Below, one piece after another: positions 26,817 through 36,286 of a stretch of DNA of 64,000 bases (within the stretch, counting starts at the first letter, position 1; each line of letters begins with the position of its first letter). The notes beneath the pieces were generated by a model that saw nothing but the letters and a program-made list of their open reading frames with translations, did not search any database and had not been told where the DNA came from. A program made the translations under genes and the position numbers. The DNA comes from Aeoliella straminimaris (GTDB lineage Bacteria; Planctomycetota; Planctomycetia; Pirellulales; Lacipirellulaceae): assembly GCF_024054565.1 (NCBI RefSeq), contig NZ_JAMXLR010000024.1, positions 1 through 64,000 of the forward strand, given 5' to 3'.

Positions 26817-29036
26817 TTACTCGCCGGCGGCAGCGACGGGTTCGGCAATCGACTCCTTGGCCATCATGTAGGACTTCAGGCTGGAGAGCAGCAAACGTGC
26901 CCGGTCGACGACCTGACCCCGACGGCGATCGCGTTCGCGTTTTGGTCGAATCTTCACGTTGGCCACGGTGTGCACGTACTCGCCCATCGCAAGACCGGCC
27001 GCATTGGTACCCGCTTTGCGTTCCTGGCCGAACTTGATCTCGATGACGAACGTCATCGTCTGCGAGCCGCCATTCTTCAGGTTGGCGATTTCGCTCACCT
27101 CGAGCCGCACCTCGTCTTCGGTCACGCGAAGAATGCGAGCTTCGCGGTCGGAGATGAATCCCCGCAGCTTTTCAATGGCCAATTCGATGGGCACAATGGT
27201 CGATAGGGTGGTGTCGACGAGCGCACCACCCTTCCAGGGCTTGAAGCTGAACCAACTCATTTTCGTTCCTTCTTCAGGCATGCCGTTCCCCAACTGCACA
27301 ACTTGGTTTCGCCCTTGATCCTTGGCTTGCAGCAGCGCGCGGTCCGACCGTCGCAGCATCAACTCGGGGGTGTCTCCCGCCTGCAGTTCGGTTACGCCGA
27401 AGCTGGCGGTCACGGAGTGATTGGAAAGCTGTTCGTGTGTCGTTTCGGCCAACTTCTTGCGCATCGCTTCGGCTCGAGTCGCGGCCGTGGCATTGTCGCA
27501 GTCGGCACAAAGTACGGCGAATTCCTCGCCGCCGTAGCGGGCAACCAGGTCGCCCGATCGGCACATCGATTTCAGCAGCGAGGCAAACGTGACGATCGCC
27601 TCGTCGCCGGCTTGATGGCCGAACGTGTCGTTGATCTGTTTGAAGTGGTCGATGTCGGACATGATCAAGCTGCAGCTAAGCTCGGTCTCCTGGTGAGCTT
27701 CGACAAACAATGCGAGCATCCGATCGAATTCCGCCCGATTGGCGACTTGTGTCAGCGGATCCTTGGTCATCTGCGTGTGCAGTGCCTGACAACGTTCTTC
27801 CAGCGACGTCTCACTCGAGGCGTCGTGCATCAGCAGTGTTGCACCGCAACAGGTACCTTGATCGTCGTGCACGGGCACCACATGCAGGTCGATCGTCACG
27901 TGCCGGCCGCTTCGGCCCAGTACGCCGACGCGCTCCAGGAGCTGTGTGCCGTGATTCAGGCTGCGTGCCACGGGGCATTCGGTATCGGGAATCAGGCTGC
28001 CGCGGGCGTTGGAGAGCTGTAGTAGGCTCGGTTCGAACTTTCGCCCGCAGGCGGCTGCCCCGGCGATACCGGTCAAGCGTTCGCAGCCGGTGTTCCACAT
28101 GAAGATCTGCCGCTGGGTGTCGACGAACACCACCCCATCGTGCATGTTGTTCACCAATTTGGTCTCGAACAACGCATTGGTGCTGGGCTGACGTCGGTCG
28201 CCAGGACGCAGGACGCTGGTCGAACCGCCGGGCGGATTCCATTCCATCGACAGGTCCGTCAGCCAGCGACTGGCGACCTGATCAGTCAGTACCCGCTGGT
28301 CGTGAGTGACCAGTTCGCCAAATTCTCTCACCAACTGGGGATCGAACTGCTTGTCGGCGTAGTCGAACAGCTCGGCCACCGCTCGCTCTCGCGAACGGGC
28401 GCGGCGATAGACGTGGTCGGTGGTCATCGAGTCGAAGGCATCGGCAATGGCCAGCATCCGCGCGGTGACTGGAATCTGATCTTGGGAGAGTGGCAATTCC
28501 TTGTTGGTTCCATTGAACCAGGCGCCGGCAGTCAGTACGGTGTCGAGCACTAGTTGCGGGGCGCCAGCGGCCGACAGCATCTCGACGGCCAGGTGTCGGC
28601 TCGACGCCATGGCGGCCACTTCGTCGGGTTGCAGGCGACCCGGTTTCATCAGAATTGCGTCTGGGACGCCAATCTTGCCAATGTCGTGCAGCAGCGCCGC
28701 CACCTCCAATGCGTCGCGCTCTTCCTCCGAAAGACCGGACGCGGCCGACCAGCCACTACACACCAGGGCGACTCGCAAGCAGTGGCTGGCGGTGACCGGA
28801 TGCTTGGCCCTGAGGGCGACAAACAAACCGGTGGCCGAGCCCAGACGGGCCTTCACCAGTTGCTTTTGAAACTTCTTGCCGTTGAGGTCCTCGGGCAACT
28901 CCATTAAGCCATCTTCGGCCGCCGCTTCTTTGAGCCGCAGAAGTTCATCCGAGACTCGTTTGGTGTCGACTGGCGCAACCTGTGCGGCAGTTGGCGATTC
29001 GGGCTCAAATGGATCAAGTGGGGTGGGTTCGGTCAT
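26817..29036 (-). CDS. HD-domain, PAS and GGDEF signalling protein
   Basis: A 739-residue cytoplasmic signalling protein. First an HD-type domain (about 75-245) with HCLRVA and HDIGKIGVPD. The HHE and GYP part of active HD-GYP phosphodiesterases is missing (LTAGAWFNGTN stands in its place), so it is probably not a working phosphodiesterase. Then a PAS domain (about 290-400; NNMHDGVVFVDTQRQIFMWN). Next comes a GGDEF domain (about 425-585) with DPLTQVANRAEFDRM and an intact YGGEEF, plus RSGD four positions upstream as a possible inhibitory site, so diguanylate cyclase activity is likely. The last 130 residues form another conserved-looking, unrecognised domain. Confidence 0.85.
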   Translation of the reverse strand: MTEPTPLDPFEPESPTAAQVAPVDTKRVSDELLRLKEAAAEDGLMELPEDLNGKKFQKQLVKARLGSATGLFVALRAKHPVTASHCLRVALVCSGWSAASGLSEEERDALEVAALLHDIGKIGVPDAILMKPGRLQPDEVAAMASSRHLAVEMLSAAGAPQLVLDTVLTAGAWFNGTNKELPLSQDQIPVTARMLAIADAFDSMTTDHVYRRARSRERAVAELFDYADKQFDPQLVREFGELVTHDQRVLTDQVASRWLTDLSMEWNPPGGSTSVLRPGDRRQPSTNALFETKLVNNMHDGVVFVDTQRQIFMWNTGCERLTGIAGAAACGRKFEPSLLQLSNARGSLIPDTECPVARSLNHGTQLLERVGVLGRSGRHVTIDLHVVPVHDDQGTCCGATLLMHDASSETSLEERCQALHTQMTKDPLTQVANRAEFDRMLALFVEAHQETELSCSLIMSDIDHFKQINDTFGHQAGDEAIVTFASLLKSMCRSGDLVARYGGEEFAVLCADCDNATAATRAEAMRKKLAETTHEQLSNHSVTASFGVTELQAGDTPELMLRRSDRALLQAKDQGRNQVVQLGNGMPEEGTKMSWFSFKPWKGGALVDTTLSTIVPIELAIEKLRGFISDREARILRVTEDEVRLEVSEIANLKNGGSQTMTFVIEIKFGQERKAGTNAAGLAMGEYVHTVANVKIRPKRERDRRRGQVVDRARLLLSSLKSYMMAKESIAEPVAAAGE

Positions 29037-29518
29037 TGGTGGCCGTTCGTGGCGTGATGCAAGTTAGTCTGCCCCCGACTGCAACACACTCTGAGGACTC
29101 TACAAGACGCAGATCAAAGCGTGTGGCATTTCCATGCAACCGTAGGTTACGCCCCGAGAGCAAGCAACGAAACGAGCGGTGAAATCGGGGTGGGTTTTCC
29201 GCAGACAAATCCAGCATGAGCGGGTCGTTGTCCTCGCAGTAGATTCCGTTGTCGGCAAGGTTTACCTAGTCGATACCACCGCGCCAAAAGTAACTTGTCG
29301 GAAGAGTGCTGATTGCCTAGCAGCGGAAGTGTCGAAGTGCATACATGCAGGTCGCCCGGTGCGGAGCGATCGCACCCAATGCGCCCGCCGGATAACCTGG
29401 CGCGGCTGCCATTGCCCCCTCGGCCGTTGCAATCGAAGCGGGATGCTTCGCGGATGGCGCGGCGGTGGTTCTCCCCTGGTTTGCCTTCCCCCCACCTCAA
29501 GTTCAAGGACCCGAGCTT
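29037..29518. other. Divergent intergenic region
   Basis: About 480 bases between two divergent genes, so it should hold promoters for both. I see no clear consensus, RNA gene or repeat. Overlapping short frames on both strands look like chance. Confidence 0.4.
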
Positions 29519-30649
29519 ATGAGCGGTGCCCGACAAGGACGTCGACGTCGCATTTTGCAGGAAGAAGTATTGAGTGCCTCGCGCGAGATGGCTTCCCACT
29601 CGCCGGCCGAGGAGCAACGTACCGGCGGCGAAGGCCGTCGTTATGCCTTGCCCGACGGCAGCGTCGGCGGAGCACTGGCAAAGCGGCACTTTCCCACCCA
29701 GCTACTTGTGCCGGCGGTGGCGGTGGCTGGCAGTCTGGCGAGCGTTGCCGGCCTTGGTGCCATTCACATCTATCGCGAAACAATCAGCCGAGTCGCAGGG
29801 CCTGACTCGCTGGCGCTGGCGGATGCTACCAGTTCGACGTCGCTTGCCACGTGGGTGGCTTCGACCGCCATGCTGGCGGTCGCCATGCTATCGGTGATGG
29901 TATTGGCGGTCCGCCGCCACCGAGTAGACGACTACAAGGGGCGGCATCGCCTGTGGCGCGGGGCGGCCGTGCTGGCAGTGCTGCTGAGCGTGGATGCCGT
30001 GACCGGCCTGCACACCGTGGTGGCCCAAAAACTCGCTACAGTCACCGGCATGCAGTTGCTGGCCGGTGGCGCTGAGTGGTGGCTGCTGCTGGGTGGCCTG
30101 GCCATGGGCTGGGTGGGTATCCGCGTGCTGTTGGATACCAAGGAAAGCAAGCTGGCGATGTCGCTGCTGGTAATTGGCGCCATCGTGGGCGGTATTTCCG
30201 TCCTGGGGTCGGTTGCCGGCTTGGGTGGCAGTGCGGCAGCAATGATTGCCAAGCTCTCGCAGGTTGGGTGCTACTTGCTGACCGCCACGTCGCTGGTGGC
30301 CTACATGCGATTCCTGCGGCACGACATCACGGCCGGCGTGGCGAGCAAGCCGCAGAAGTCGCGAGTAGCGGAAGTGAAGATTGCCAAGGAGACGACCACC
30401 TCGGCGGCCTGGGAAGAAACCGACTCCCAGAGCGAGCAGTCCAGCGACAATCGGTCGTCCCGCCAGCGGAAGGCCGGCAAGAAGAAGCAGGCCGAGGAGC
30501 AGCCCGCTACCGCGGCCGAACCGCGTTGGACCGATGGCAGCGACGGCTACAGCGAGAGCTACGACGACGAGGGTCAGCCCACGCGCAAACTGAGTAAGGC
30601 CGAACGTAAGCGGATGCGGCAACAAAAAGCCAGCCGCCGCGCGGCATAG
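29519..30649 (+). CDS. Polytopic membrane protein with charged C-terminal tail
   Basis: From ATG 29519 (AAGGA ribosome site) 376 residues. A soluble start (SGARQGRRRRILQEEVLSASRE) is followed by about six hydrophobic segments (for example LVPAVAVAGSLASVAGLGAI, TAMLAVAMLSVMVLAV, LLLGGLAMGWVGIRVL) and a highly charged tail (DSQSEQSSDNRSSRQRKAGKKK; LSKAERKRMRQQKASRRAA). The basic end could bind RNA or nucleic acid (inference). No family recognised. Confidence 0.65.
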   Translation: MSGARQGRRRRILQEEVLSASREMASHSPAEEQRTGGEGRRYALPDGSVGGALAKRHFPTQLLVPAVAVAGSLASVAGLGAIHIYRETISRVAGPDSLALADATSSTSLATWVASTAMLAVAMLSVMVLAVRRHRVDDYKGRHRLWRGAAVLAVLLSVDAVTGLHTVVAQKLATVTGMQLLAGGAEWWLLLGGLAMGWVGIRVLLDTKESKLAMSLLVIGAIVGGISVLGSVAGLGGSAAAMIAKLSQVGCYLLTATSLVAYMRFLRHDITAGVASKPQKSRVAEVKIAKETTTSAAWEETDSQSEQSSDNRSSRQRKAGKKKQAEEQPATAAEPRWTDGSDGYSESYDDEGQPTRKLSKAERKRMRQQKASRRAA

Positions 30650-30769
30650 CATAGCGGGACGCCTGGAGCGTGCCATCTTCGTATGCCGCCCGCGATCGAG
30701 TAAACTGCGGATTGAATGAACGAATCGCTCGCGATTCCCCATCTTTCCGCAGTTACTCACCAGGCTCTC

Positions 30770-32347
30770 ATGTCCGTTCGTACCCGATTCGCCCCCAGCC
30801 CGACCGGCTACCTTCATATTGGCGGTGTCCGCACTGCGTTGTTCAACTGGCTGCTGGCCAAAGGTGCCGGCGGCCAGTTTTTGCTCCGCATCGACGATAC
30901 CGACCAGCAGCGGAACGTCGAGGCGGCGCTCGCGCCGATCCTGCACGGTTTTCGCTGGCTGGGCCTCGAGTGGGACGAGGGGCCCGAGGTCGATGGTCCT
31001 TATGCCCCGTACTTTCAGTCGCAGCGCAGCGAGCGTTATCAGGCAGCCGTCGAGAAACTGCTGGAAACAGGCGCGGCTTACCGCGATTTTGCCACGACCG
31101 AAGAACTGACCGCCGAACGCGAAGCCGCCCAGGCTGCGGGCGAGCCGTTTCGCTACAGCCGCAAGTGGATGGCTGAGACGCCCGAGCAAGCCACCGCGTT
31201 CGAGGCCGAGGGCCGGCAGGGCGTCATGCGGCTGAAGATGCCCACCGAGGGAACGCTCGAGATCAACGACCTGGTCCGCGGCACCGTAAAGTTCGACTGG
31301 GGCCGCGAGCAGGACCATGTGGTACAGCGGGCCGATGGTTCGTGCCTGTACCACCTGGCTACGGTGGTCGACGACCACGACTTCAAGATCACGCACGTGG
31401 TCCGTGCCGAAGAGCACCTGTCGAACACGCCACGGCAGGTGTTCATTGCCCAGGCGTTGGGCTACCCGCTGCCGGAATTCGCCCACGTGCCGTACGTCGC
31501 CGAGCCGGGCAGCAAGAACAAACTGAGCAAGCGGAAGCTCGAGAAGTACCTGAAGAATCGGGATTTCGCCGCGCTCAACAACAAGGGCCAGCAGATCGCC
31601 GAGCGGTTGGGCCTCGAGACCAGTGCCGAGACGTTCAATCCGGTGATCGTCGACTTCTACGAAGAGGTTGGCTTCCTGCCCGATGCCATTCTGAATTATC
31701 TGGTGTTGCTTGGCTGGTCGCTGGACGACTCGACCGAGGAATTTTCCCGCGAGGAGATGATTCAGCACTTTACGCTCGCTAGGGTGAACAAGGCCCCGGC
31801 GAGCTTCGACGCTCAGAAACTGTTGGCCTTTCAGCAGCGAGCGATGAACGCGCTGCCCACCAAGCAGAAGGTCGCCCGCAGTGTGGAGTTCCTCAAACGG
31901 GCCGGCTTGGTTTCCGATCCACCGCCCTGCGACGTGGCCGAGTACGTTACGCAGATTGTCGAGGCGGCCGGCGACCGCATCACGGTGTTTGGCGACATCC
32001 TCGAGTTTGACGACTTCTTCACCGCCGACGACCAGTTGTCCTACGACGAAAAAGCGTTTGGCAAGCGACTGGTGAAACCCGACGATGCCGCCGAGTTGCT
32101 CACGGCATTTCGCGCGAAGCTGGCCGACGCCAAGGGGTTCGATGCCGAGTCGCTCGATAAGTTGCTGCACGATTTCGTCGAACAGCAGGGCATCAAGATC
32201 GGGCAGATCATCCACGCCATTCGCGTGGCCGTCACCGGCAAAGCGGTTGGCTTTGGCATGTTCGAAACCCTGGCCATCCTCGGCCAGCAACGCTGCCTGG
32301 CGCGGATCGATCGAGCCCTGAAACTGCTGGCCGACGCCAAAGGGTAG
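30770..32347 (+). CDS. gltX: Glutamyl-tRNA synthetase
   Basis: Charges tRNA-Glu (class I). About 525 residues. The HIGH motif is [11 protein letters not shown] and the KMSKS motif is KLSKRK after NKL. Other class I GluRS landmarks are visible ([27 protein letters not shown]). ATG 30770 ([13 protein letters not shown]) was chosen because it starts just before the catalytic fold. A frame of almost 1100 codons on the opposite strand is a shadow of this gene and its neighbours. Confidence 0.95.
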   Translation: MSVRTRFAPSPTGYLHIGGVRTALFNWLLAKGAGGQFLLRIDDTDQQRNVEAALAPILHGFRWLGLEWDEGPEVDGPYAPYFQSQRSERYQAAVEKLLETGAAYRDFATTEELTAEREAAQAAGEPFRYSRKWMAETPEQATAFEAEGRQGVMRLKMPTEGTLEINDLVRGTVKFDWGREQDHVVQRADGSCLYHLATVVDDHDFKITHVVRAEEHLSNTPRQVFIAQALGYPLPEFAHVPYVAEPGSKNKLSKRKLEKYLKNRDFAALNNKGQQIAERLGLETSAETFNPVIVDFYEEVGFLPDAILNYLVLLGWSLDDSTEEFSREEMIQHFTLARVNKAPASFDAQKLLAFQQRAMNALPTKQKVARSVEFLKRAGLVSDPPPCDVAEYVTQIVEAAGDRITVFGDILEFDDFFTADDQLSYDEKAFGKRLVKPDDAAELLTAFRAKLADAKGFDAESLDKLLHDFVEQQGIKIGQIIHAIRVAVTGKAVGFGMFETLAILGQQRCLARIDRALKLLADAKG

Positions 32348-32401
32348 TAACAACGGGCAAGAAATCCCCGCGACCGGCGAATACCCCCCGTGGTTCGGGC
32401 C

Positions 32402-32671
32402 ATGTTCACGAAACGCACCAACCCCGACTCGAAGTCGCACTGGCTGAATCGGGTAGCGTTGTATGTGGTGGTTGGGCTGGTTGGCTACGTTTTGAGCAGT
32501 GGCCCCGTGCTTGGGCTCGCCTTTTGGCTCCGCGAGGCGACTCACAACGACTATTGGTATATGGTGATGTGGGTGTATTTTCCTGTGCTGGTGCTTGGGC
32601 ACCGTACACCGCTGATGTGGTACATCGAGTGGTGGGTGGTGGATGTTTTTCACACCGTCGGCCCTGGGTAA
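32402..32671 (+). CDS. Small membrane protein of unknown function
   Basis: 89 residues from ATG 32402, with two hydrophobic segments (VALYVVVGLVGYVLSSGPVLGLAFWL and YMVMWVYFPVLVLG). It ends 6 bases before the PqiA-like gene, so it is probably in its operon. No family recognised. Confidence 0.6.
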   Translation: MFTKRTNPDSKSHWLNRVALYVVVGLVGYVLSSGPVLGLAFWLREATHNDYWYMVMWVYFPVLVLGHRTPLMWYIEWWVVDVFHTVGPG

Positions 32672-32677
32672 GAGCTC

Positions 32678-33268
32678 ATGCAGAATCATCGAGCATGTCA
32701 TTGCTGCGGACTGATCCATCGCCTGCCACCGGCCCCACCGGACATGCAACCAGTCTGCATCCGCTGTGGTTCGCGATTCGTGACGCACGCCTCGCGCCAG
32801 CAATCGGCTAGTCGCACGGCGGCCGCGGCCTTGGCGGCATTCATTCTGTTCTGGCCGGCAGTGCTGCTGCCGGTGCTGAAGATCGAACAACTGGGGCACA
32901 TGCACCAGGCCAGTATCCTGGGCGGCATTTTCGATCTGTTGGCGCATGGTAGTTGGTTCGTGGGCATCGTGGTGCTGGTGTTCTCCATCGTGTTTCCGCT
33001 TACCAAAATCGTGTTGCTCCTGGAACTCAGCCTGCTCGAGCTGCTGGAGCGCAAGCAAAAGGCCTGGACCCTGCGATTGATGGAGCACCTGGGCAAGTGG
33101 AGCATGATGGACGTGCTGCTCTTGGCCTTCTTGGTGATGATGGTGAAGGTGGGCGACATGGTCGAGTTCCACTTTGGCCCCGCGGTGCTGGCTTTCGTGC
33201 TGTGTGTGGCAATGAGCATGTTGGCCTCGCTATCGTTCGATCCCCAATCCATCTGGGAAGAAGATTGA
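32678..33268 (+). CDS. pqiA: PqiA-family membrane protein (single half)
   Basis: 196 residues. A zinc-ribbon start (CHCC, CIRCG) is followed by four transmembrane helices containing the PqiA landmarks (FWPAVLLPVLKIEQLG; IVFPLTKIVLLLELSL; LMEHLGKWSMMDVLLLAFLVMM). E. coli PqiA has two such halves; this is one. PqiA works with MCE protein PqiB in envelope lipid transport, and the next gene is an MCE protein, which supports the call. Confidence 0.85.
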   Translation: MQNHRACHCCGLIHRLPPAPPDMQPVCIRCGSRFVTHASRQQSASRTAAAALAAFILFWPAVLLPVLKIEQLGHMHQASILGGIFDLLAHGSWFVGIVVLVFSIVFPLTKIVLLLELSLLELLERKQKAWTLRLMEHLGKWSMMDVLLLAFLVMMVKVGDMVEFHFGPAVLAFVLCVAMSMLASLSFDPQSIWEED

Positions 33269-33320
33269 CCATCGACGCGAGCTTGGCTCGTGCGGACCCT
33301 TTTTTCACTTCGACTTGCCT

Positions 33321-34805
33321 ATGACCACCCAATCTCGCACCCCCGATCAACCCACGGACGAGTTTCCTACCGCCAGGCTCGAGCCGCGGCGGGTGATTGG
33401 CAATTCGAAAATGTGGTGGGCTACCGCCGCGGCGCTTGTGGTAGCTGGGCTGCTGGTGTGGCGCTCGACGGAGTCCGTCGGTCCGACCATCACCATCCGC
33501 TTTCCCGAGGGCCACGGCCTGACCGTCGGCGACTTTGTCCGGCACCGCGGCATTGAGGTGGGACATGTCGACCGCATTGAATTGGCCAGCGACCTCGAGA
33601 GCATCGAAGTCGAAGTCACCCTGCTGGCCGGCGCGGAGGAAATCGCTCGCGAAGGAACCCGATTCTGGATTGTCCGCCCGCAAATCAGCCTGGTCGAGGT
33701 TCGCGGGCTCGATACAGCGATCGGCGCCAAATACATTGCCGTGAGCCCCGCAGCGCAGGATGCCCAGCAGCAACTGGAGTTCGAGGGGCTGGCCACGCCG
33801 CCTGCAGGGGATGCCTATCGCTCGGGCATGGAGGTCGTGCTGCGCGGCGACAGCAGTTACGGTTTGACTGCCGATGCTCCCGTCTCCTGGCGAGGTGTCG
33901 ATGTGGGCCAGGTGCTGAGTGTCGATCTGGCCAGTGATACTCGCTATGTCGACGTGCGGGTCCGGATCGACTCGGCCTACAAGAACCTGGTTCGCGCTAA
34001 CTCGAAGTTCTGGGCCACCAGCGGCCTGGGGATCGACGCCGGGTTTACTGGCTTTTCGCTCAAGGCCGAGTCGCTCACCACGATTGCTCGCGGTGGGGTC
34101 TCGTTCATTACCCCGGCCGACGACGATCAGGCGACTGCCGTTCAGCCGGGGCATGTGTTTACGCTGCATGCCGAAGAAGACGCCGATTGGACGGAAGACG
34201 CTTCGACCGTCAGCTTGATCGACTTCCCACTTCCGCCCACGGTGATTCTGCGTGCCACTTGGAAGCAGAAGTACCTGGGGTTCACGCGCTCGTACGACCA
34301 GGACTCCAGCGCGGTGGTGGTCGCCACCGATAAAGGGCAGCAACTCTTCGCGCCGGACGGCGCCGCATATGCTCCCGAGGACGCGTTGGACGACACCTGG
34401 CATCTCGACTTGTTCGCCCCCGGCAGCAAAGGTCCCTTGGCCGAACTGGGAGGCAACTTCGACATTGGGCGGCGCAAGGGCGGGGTGGCCGTGTTGCCGC
34501 TGGAGCATCGCGTGCCGGCATCCCATGCGATTCCCGCCGATCGGGTCCGTACGCCACCTGAGCCCGAGGACTGCTGCCTGGTGCGATCGGTGGCCGGCGA
34601 CTCGGGCGCCAGTTCGGTGATTCATTCGCTGTCTCGGGCGCTGCTCACCCAGTCGGGCGACGTGTGGCAGGTGGACCCCGATGGAGCAGATCTCGACGAC
34701 TGGCATGGCGCCGCCGTTGTGGCCACTTCGGATGGGGCCCTGGTGGGCCTGTTTGTCGTGACCAGTTCCGGGCCGACGATTGCCCCGCTGCGGGTGGCCA
34801 GATAG
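33321..34805 (+). CDS. MlaD/PqiB-type MCE-domain protein with extra C-terminal domain
   Basis: A single-pass envelope protein of about 494 residues. An N-terminal transmembrane helix (WWATAAALVVAGLLVWRS) is followed by two MCE domains (about 55-140 and 163-245) with the typical TITIRFPEGHGLTVGDFVRHRGIEVGHV and VSWRGVDVGQV. MCE proteins form hexameric rings or tubes that move phospholipids between membranes. The last 200 residues or so are unlike PqiB: the stretch DWHGAAVVATSDGALVGLFVV reads like the end of a trypsin-type protease fold with the catalytic Ser replaced (weak inference). The start is ATG 33321; the frame could extend two codons to a TTG. Confidence 0.8.
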   Translation: MTTQSRTPDQPTDEFPTARLEPRRVIGNSKMWWATAAALVVAGLLVWRSTESVGPTITIRFPEGHGLTVGDFVRHRGIEVGHVDRIELASDLESIEVEVTLLAGAEEIAREGTRFWIVRPQISLVEVRGLDTAIGAKYIAVSPAAQDAQQQLEFEGLATPPAGDAYRSGMEVVLRGDSSYGLTADAPVSWRGVDVGQVLSVDLASDTRYVDVRVRIDSAYKNLVRANSKFWATSGLGIDAGFTGFSLKAESLTTIARGGVSFITPADDDQATAVQPGHVFTLHAEEDADWTEDASTVSLIDFPLPPTVILRATWKQKYLGFTRSYDQDSSAVVVATDKGQQLFAPDGAAYAPEDALDDTWHLDLFAPGSKGPLAELGGNFDIGRRKGGVAVLPLEHRVPASHAIPADRVRTPPEPEDCCLVRSVAGDSGASSVIHSLSRALLTQSGDVWQVDPDGADLDDWHGAAVVATSDGALVGLFVVTSSGPTIAPLRVAR

Positions 34806-34900
34806 CCAGATTTGCACCTGGACCCTGATTTTTCCGGGGCGAGAGCTGCAGCCGAGGTTGTGCTAAAATAGAGGATTGCCATTTGTCCTTTCTGCGCACT

Positions 34901-36247
34901 ATGTCCAACGTTGCCAAAATCCTCGCCACGCTGATTACCCTCGCCGCTCTGGTGGCCGTGGGCGCTTCGGCTTATCTGGTATTCGAGTCCTTCAACGGTC
35001 CGGACGTGGCCAGCTGCGGTGTCGAAGGGTTCGATTGCGAGAGCGTGCTCACCAGTTCGTGGTCGAAGTGGCTGGGCGTGCCGGTGGCCTTGCTGGGGGG
35101 CGTGGTCTATCTGGCCATCGCCCTGGTAGCCTGGCCCGCGGCCCTCTCGCCGCGAGGCATGGCCATGAACCTGCTGGGTGCGCTGTCGCTGATGGCCGTG
35201 GGGGCGGGCATCTGGTTCGTTGGTCTGCAATTGTTCGAGATCCAATCGTTCTGCCTGTTCTGCATGACGGCTCACTCCTGCGGATTGGCCATCGCTTGCA
35301 TGACCGTCGGGCTGTACTTGTCCACTCGCAATCAGTACCGCGATGCACGCAGCACCGTGGTCTCTGGCGGCGGCAGCATCCCGGGCATCGTCGCTTCGCA
35401 CAACGAGTCGAGTACGCCTCTGCACACGGCGGCCAGCCTGCTGGTCGGTGCAATGGGTGTCGCCGCGTTGGTGCTCGGACAGATCGTGTTGCCAACCGAT
35501 ACGTCGCAGGCCATGCAGGAAGTCGCGTTGCAACCCGCGCCGAATGTCGACTCGACCGACGATTCCGACGACTCCGGTGAGGCACCCGACTTCATGGAGA
35601 ACGCCCCCAGGGACAAACAGCCGACTTCCAGCCAGCCAGACGAACCGGCCCACCGCTTGTTGGGGTTCGCGGCGCTGCCGCGGCCCATCGATGCGGACGT
35701 CGAGCCGATGCTGGGTCAATCCGATGCCACCTATGTGATCGTCGAGATGATGGACTACACCTGTCCGCATTGTCGCCAGCTCAGGCCGCGCATCGAAGCG
35801 GCCCGCGAGCGGTATGGCGATCAGTTTGCCATTATCGTTCGCCCGGTAGCCTTGAGCAGCGAGTGCAACGACAACATGCCCGCCGGCCGGCGCGGCCGCA
35901 AGAGCGCCTGCGACTACGCCCAACTGGCGATGGCGGTCTGGCAGTTTGCTCCCGATAAATTTGCCGAGTACCACAATTGGTTGCTGGAAGGCAACCACCC
36001 GCCTCCCCTTGGCCGAGCGCGGCAGCGGGCCATCAGTCTGGCGGGCGAGCGCGTCGTGTTGGATACAAAGCTCAAGTCGAAGATCTCCGATCGCCTCCGC
36101 AAGCACGGCGCGGAGTGGGCCGCTCTGAAGACCGGGTTGCCGTTGCTGTTGTTCTCCGACTCGGCCGTCACCGGCGGTGGTAAGAGCAACGAGGAACTGT
36201 TCAAGACGCTGGAAAGCAAGCTTGGTATCCAGCCGGCCAATCCTTAA
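34901..36247 (+). CDS. VKOR-DsbA-like fusion, periplasmic disulfide-forming protein
   Basis: About 448 residues. The first part is a vitamin K epoxide reductase-type membrane domain with paired cysteines Cys39/Cys46 and the CLFC motif (Cys118/Cys121) in five hydrophobic helices. A linker rich in Asp/Ser follows (DSTDDSDDSGEAP). The C-terminal part is a thioredoxin/DsbA-type domain with CPHC near residue 285. Such fusions make disulfides and pass the electrons to quinone. Neighbouring MCE and PqiA proteins also concern the envelope. ATG 34901 was chosen because an upstream TTG lacks a ribosome site. Confidence 0.88.
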   Translation: MSNVAKILATLITLAALVAVGASAYLVFESFNGPDVASCGVEGFDCESVLTSSWSKWLGVPVALLGGVVYLAIALVAWPAALSPRGMAMNLLGALSLMAVGAGIWFVGLQLFEIQSFCLFCMTAHSCGLAIACMTVGLYLSTRNQYRDARSTVVSGGGSIPGIVASHNESSTPLHTAASLLVGAMGVAALVLGQIVLPTDTSQAMQEVALQPAPNVDSTDDSDDSGEAPDFMENAPRDKQPTSSQPDEPAHRLLGFAALPRPIDADVEPMLGQSDATYVIVEMMDYTCPHCRQLRPRIEAARERYGDQFAIIVRPVALSSECNDNMPAGRRGRKSACDYAQLAMAVWQFAPDKFAEYHNWLLEGNHPPPLGRARQRAISLAGERVVLDTKLKSKISDRLRKHGAEWAALKTGLPLLLFSDSAVTGGGKSNEELFKTLESKLGIQPANP

Positions 36248-36286
36248 ATCGCCATCCATCTGTAACGATCGAAAAGGGATCACATC

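Noticed and set aside
29888-33172. Open frame of 1094 codons on the minus strand, opposite the membrane protein, gltX, PqiA and others
   Set aside because: It runs through known genes on the other strand, has His/Gln-rich low-complexity composition typical of a shadow frame in GC-rich DNA, and has no family motif.
33027-34817. Open frame of 596 codons on the minus strand opposite the MCE gene
   Set aside because: Overlaps the MCE protein entirely and has no motif or ribosome site.
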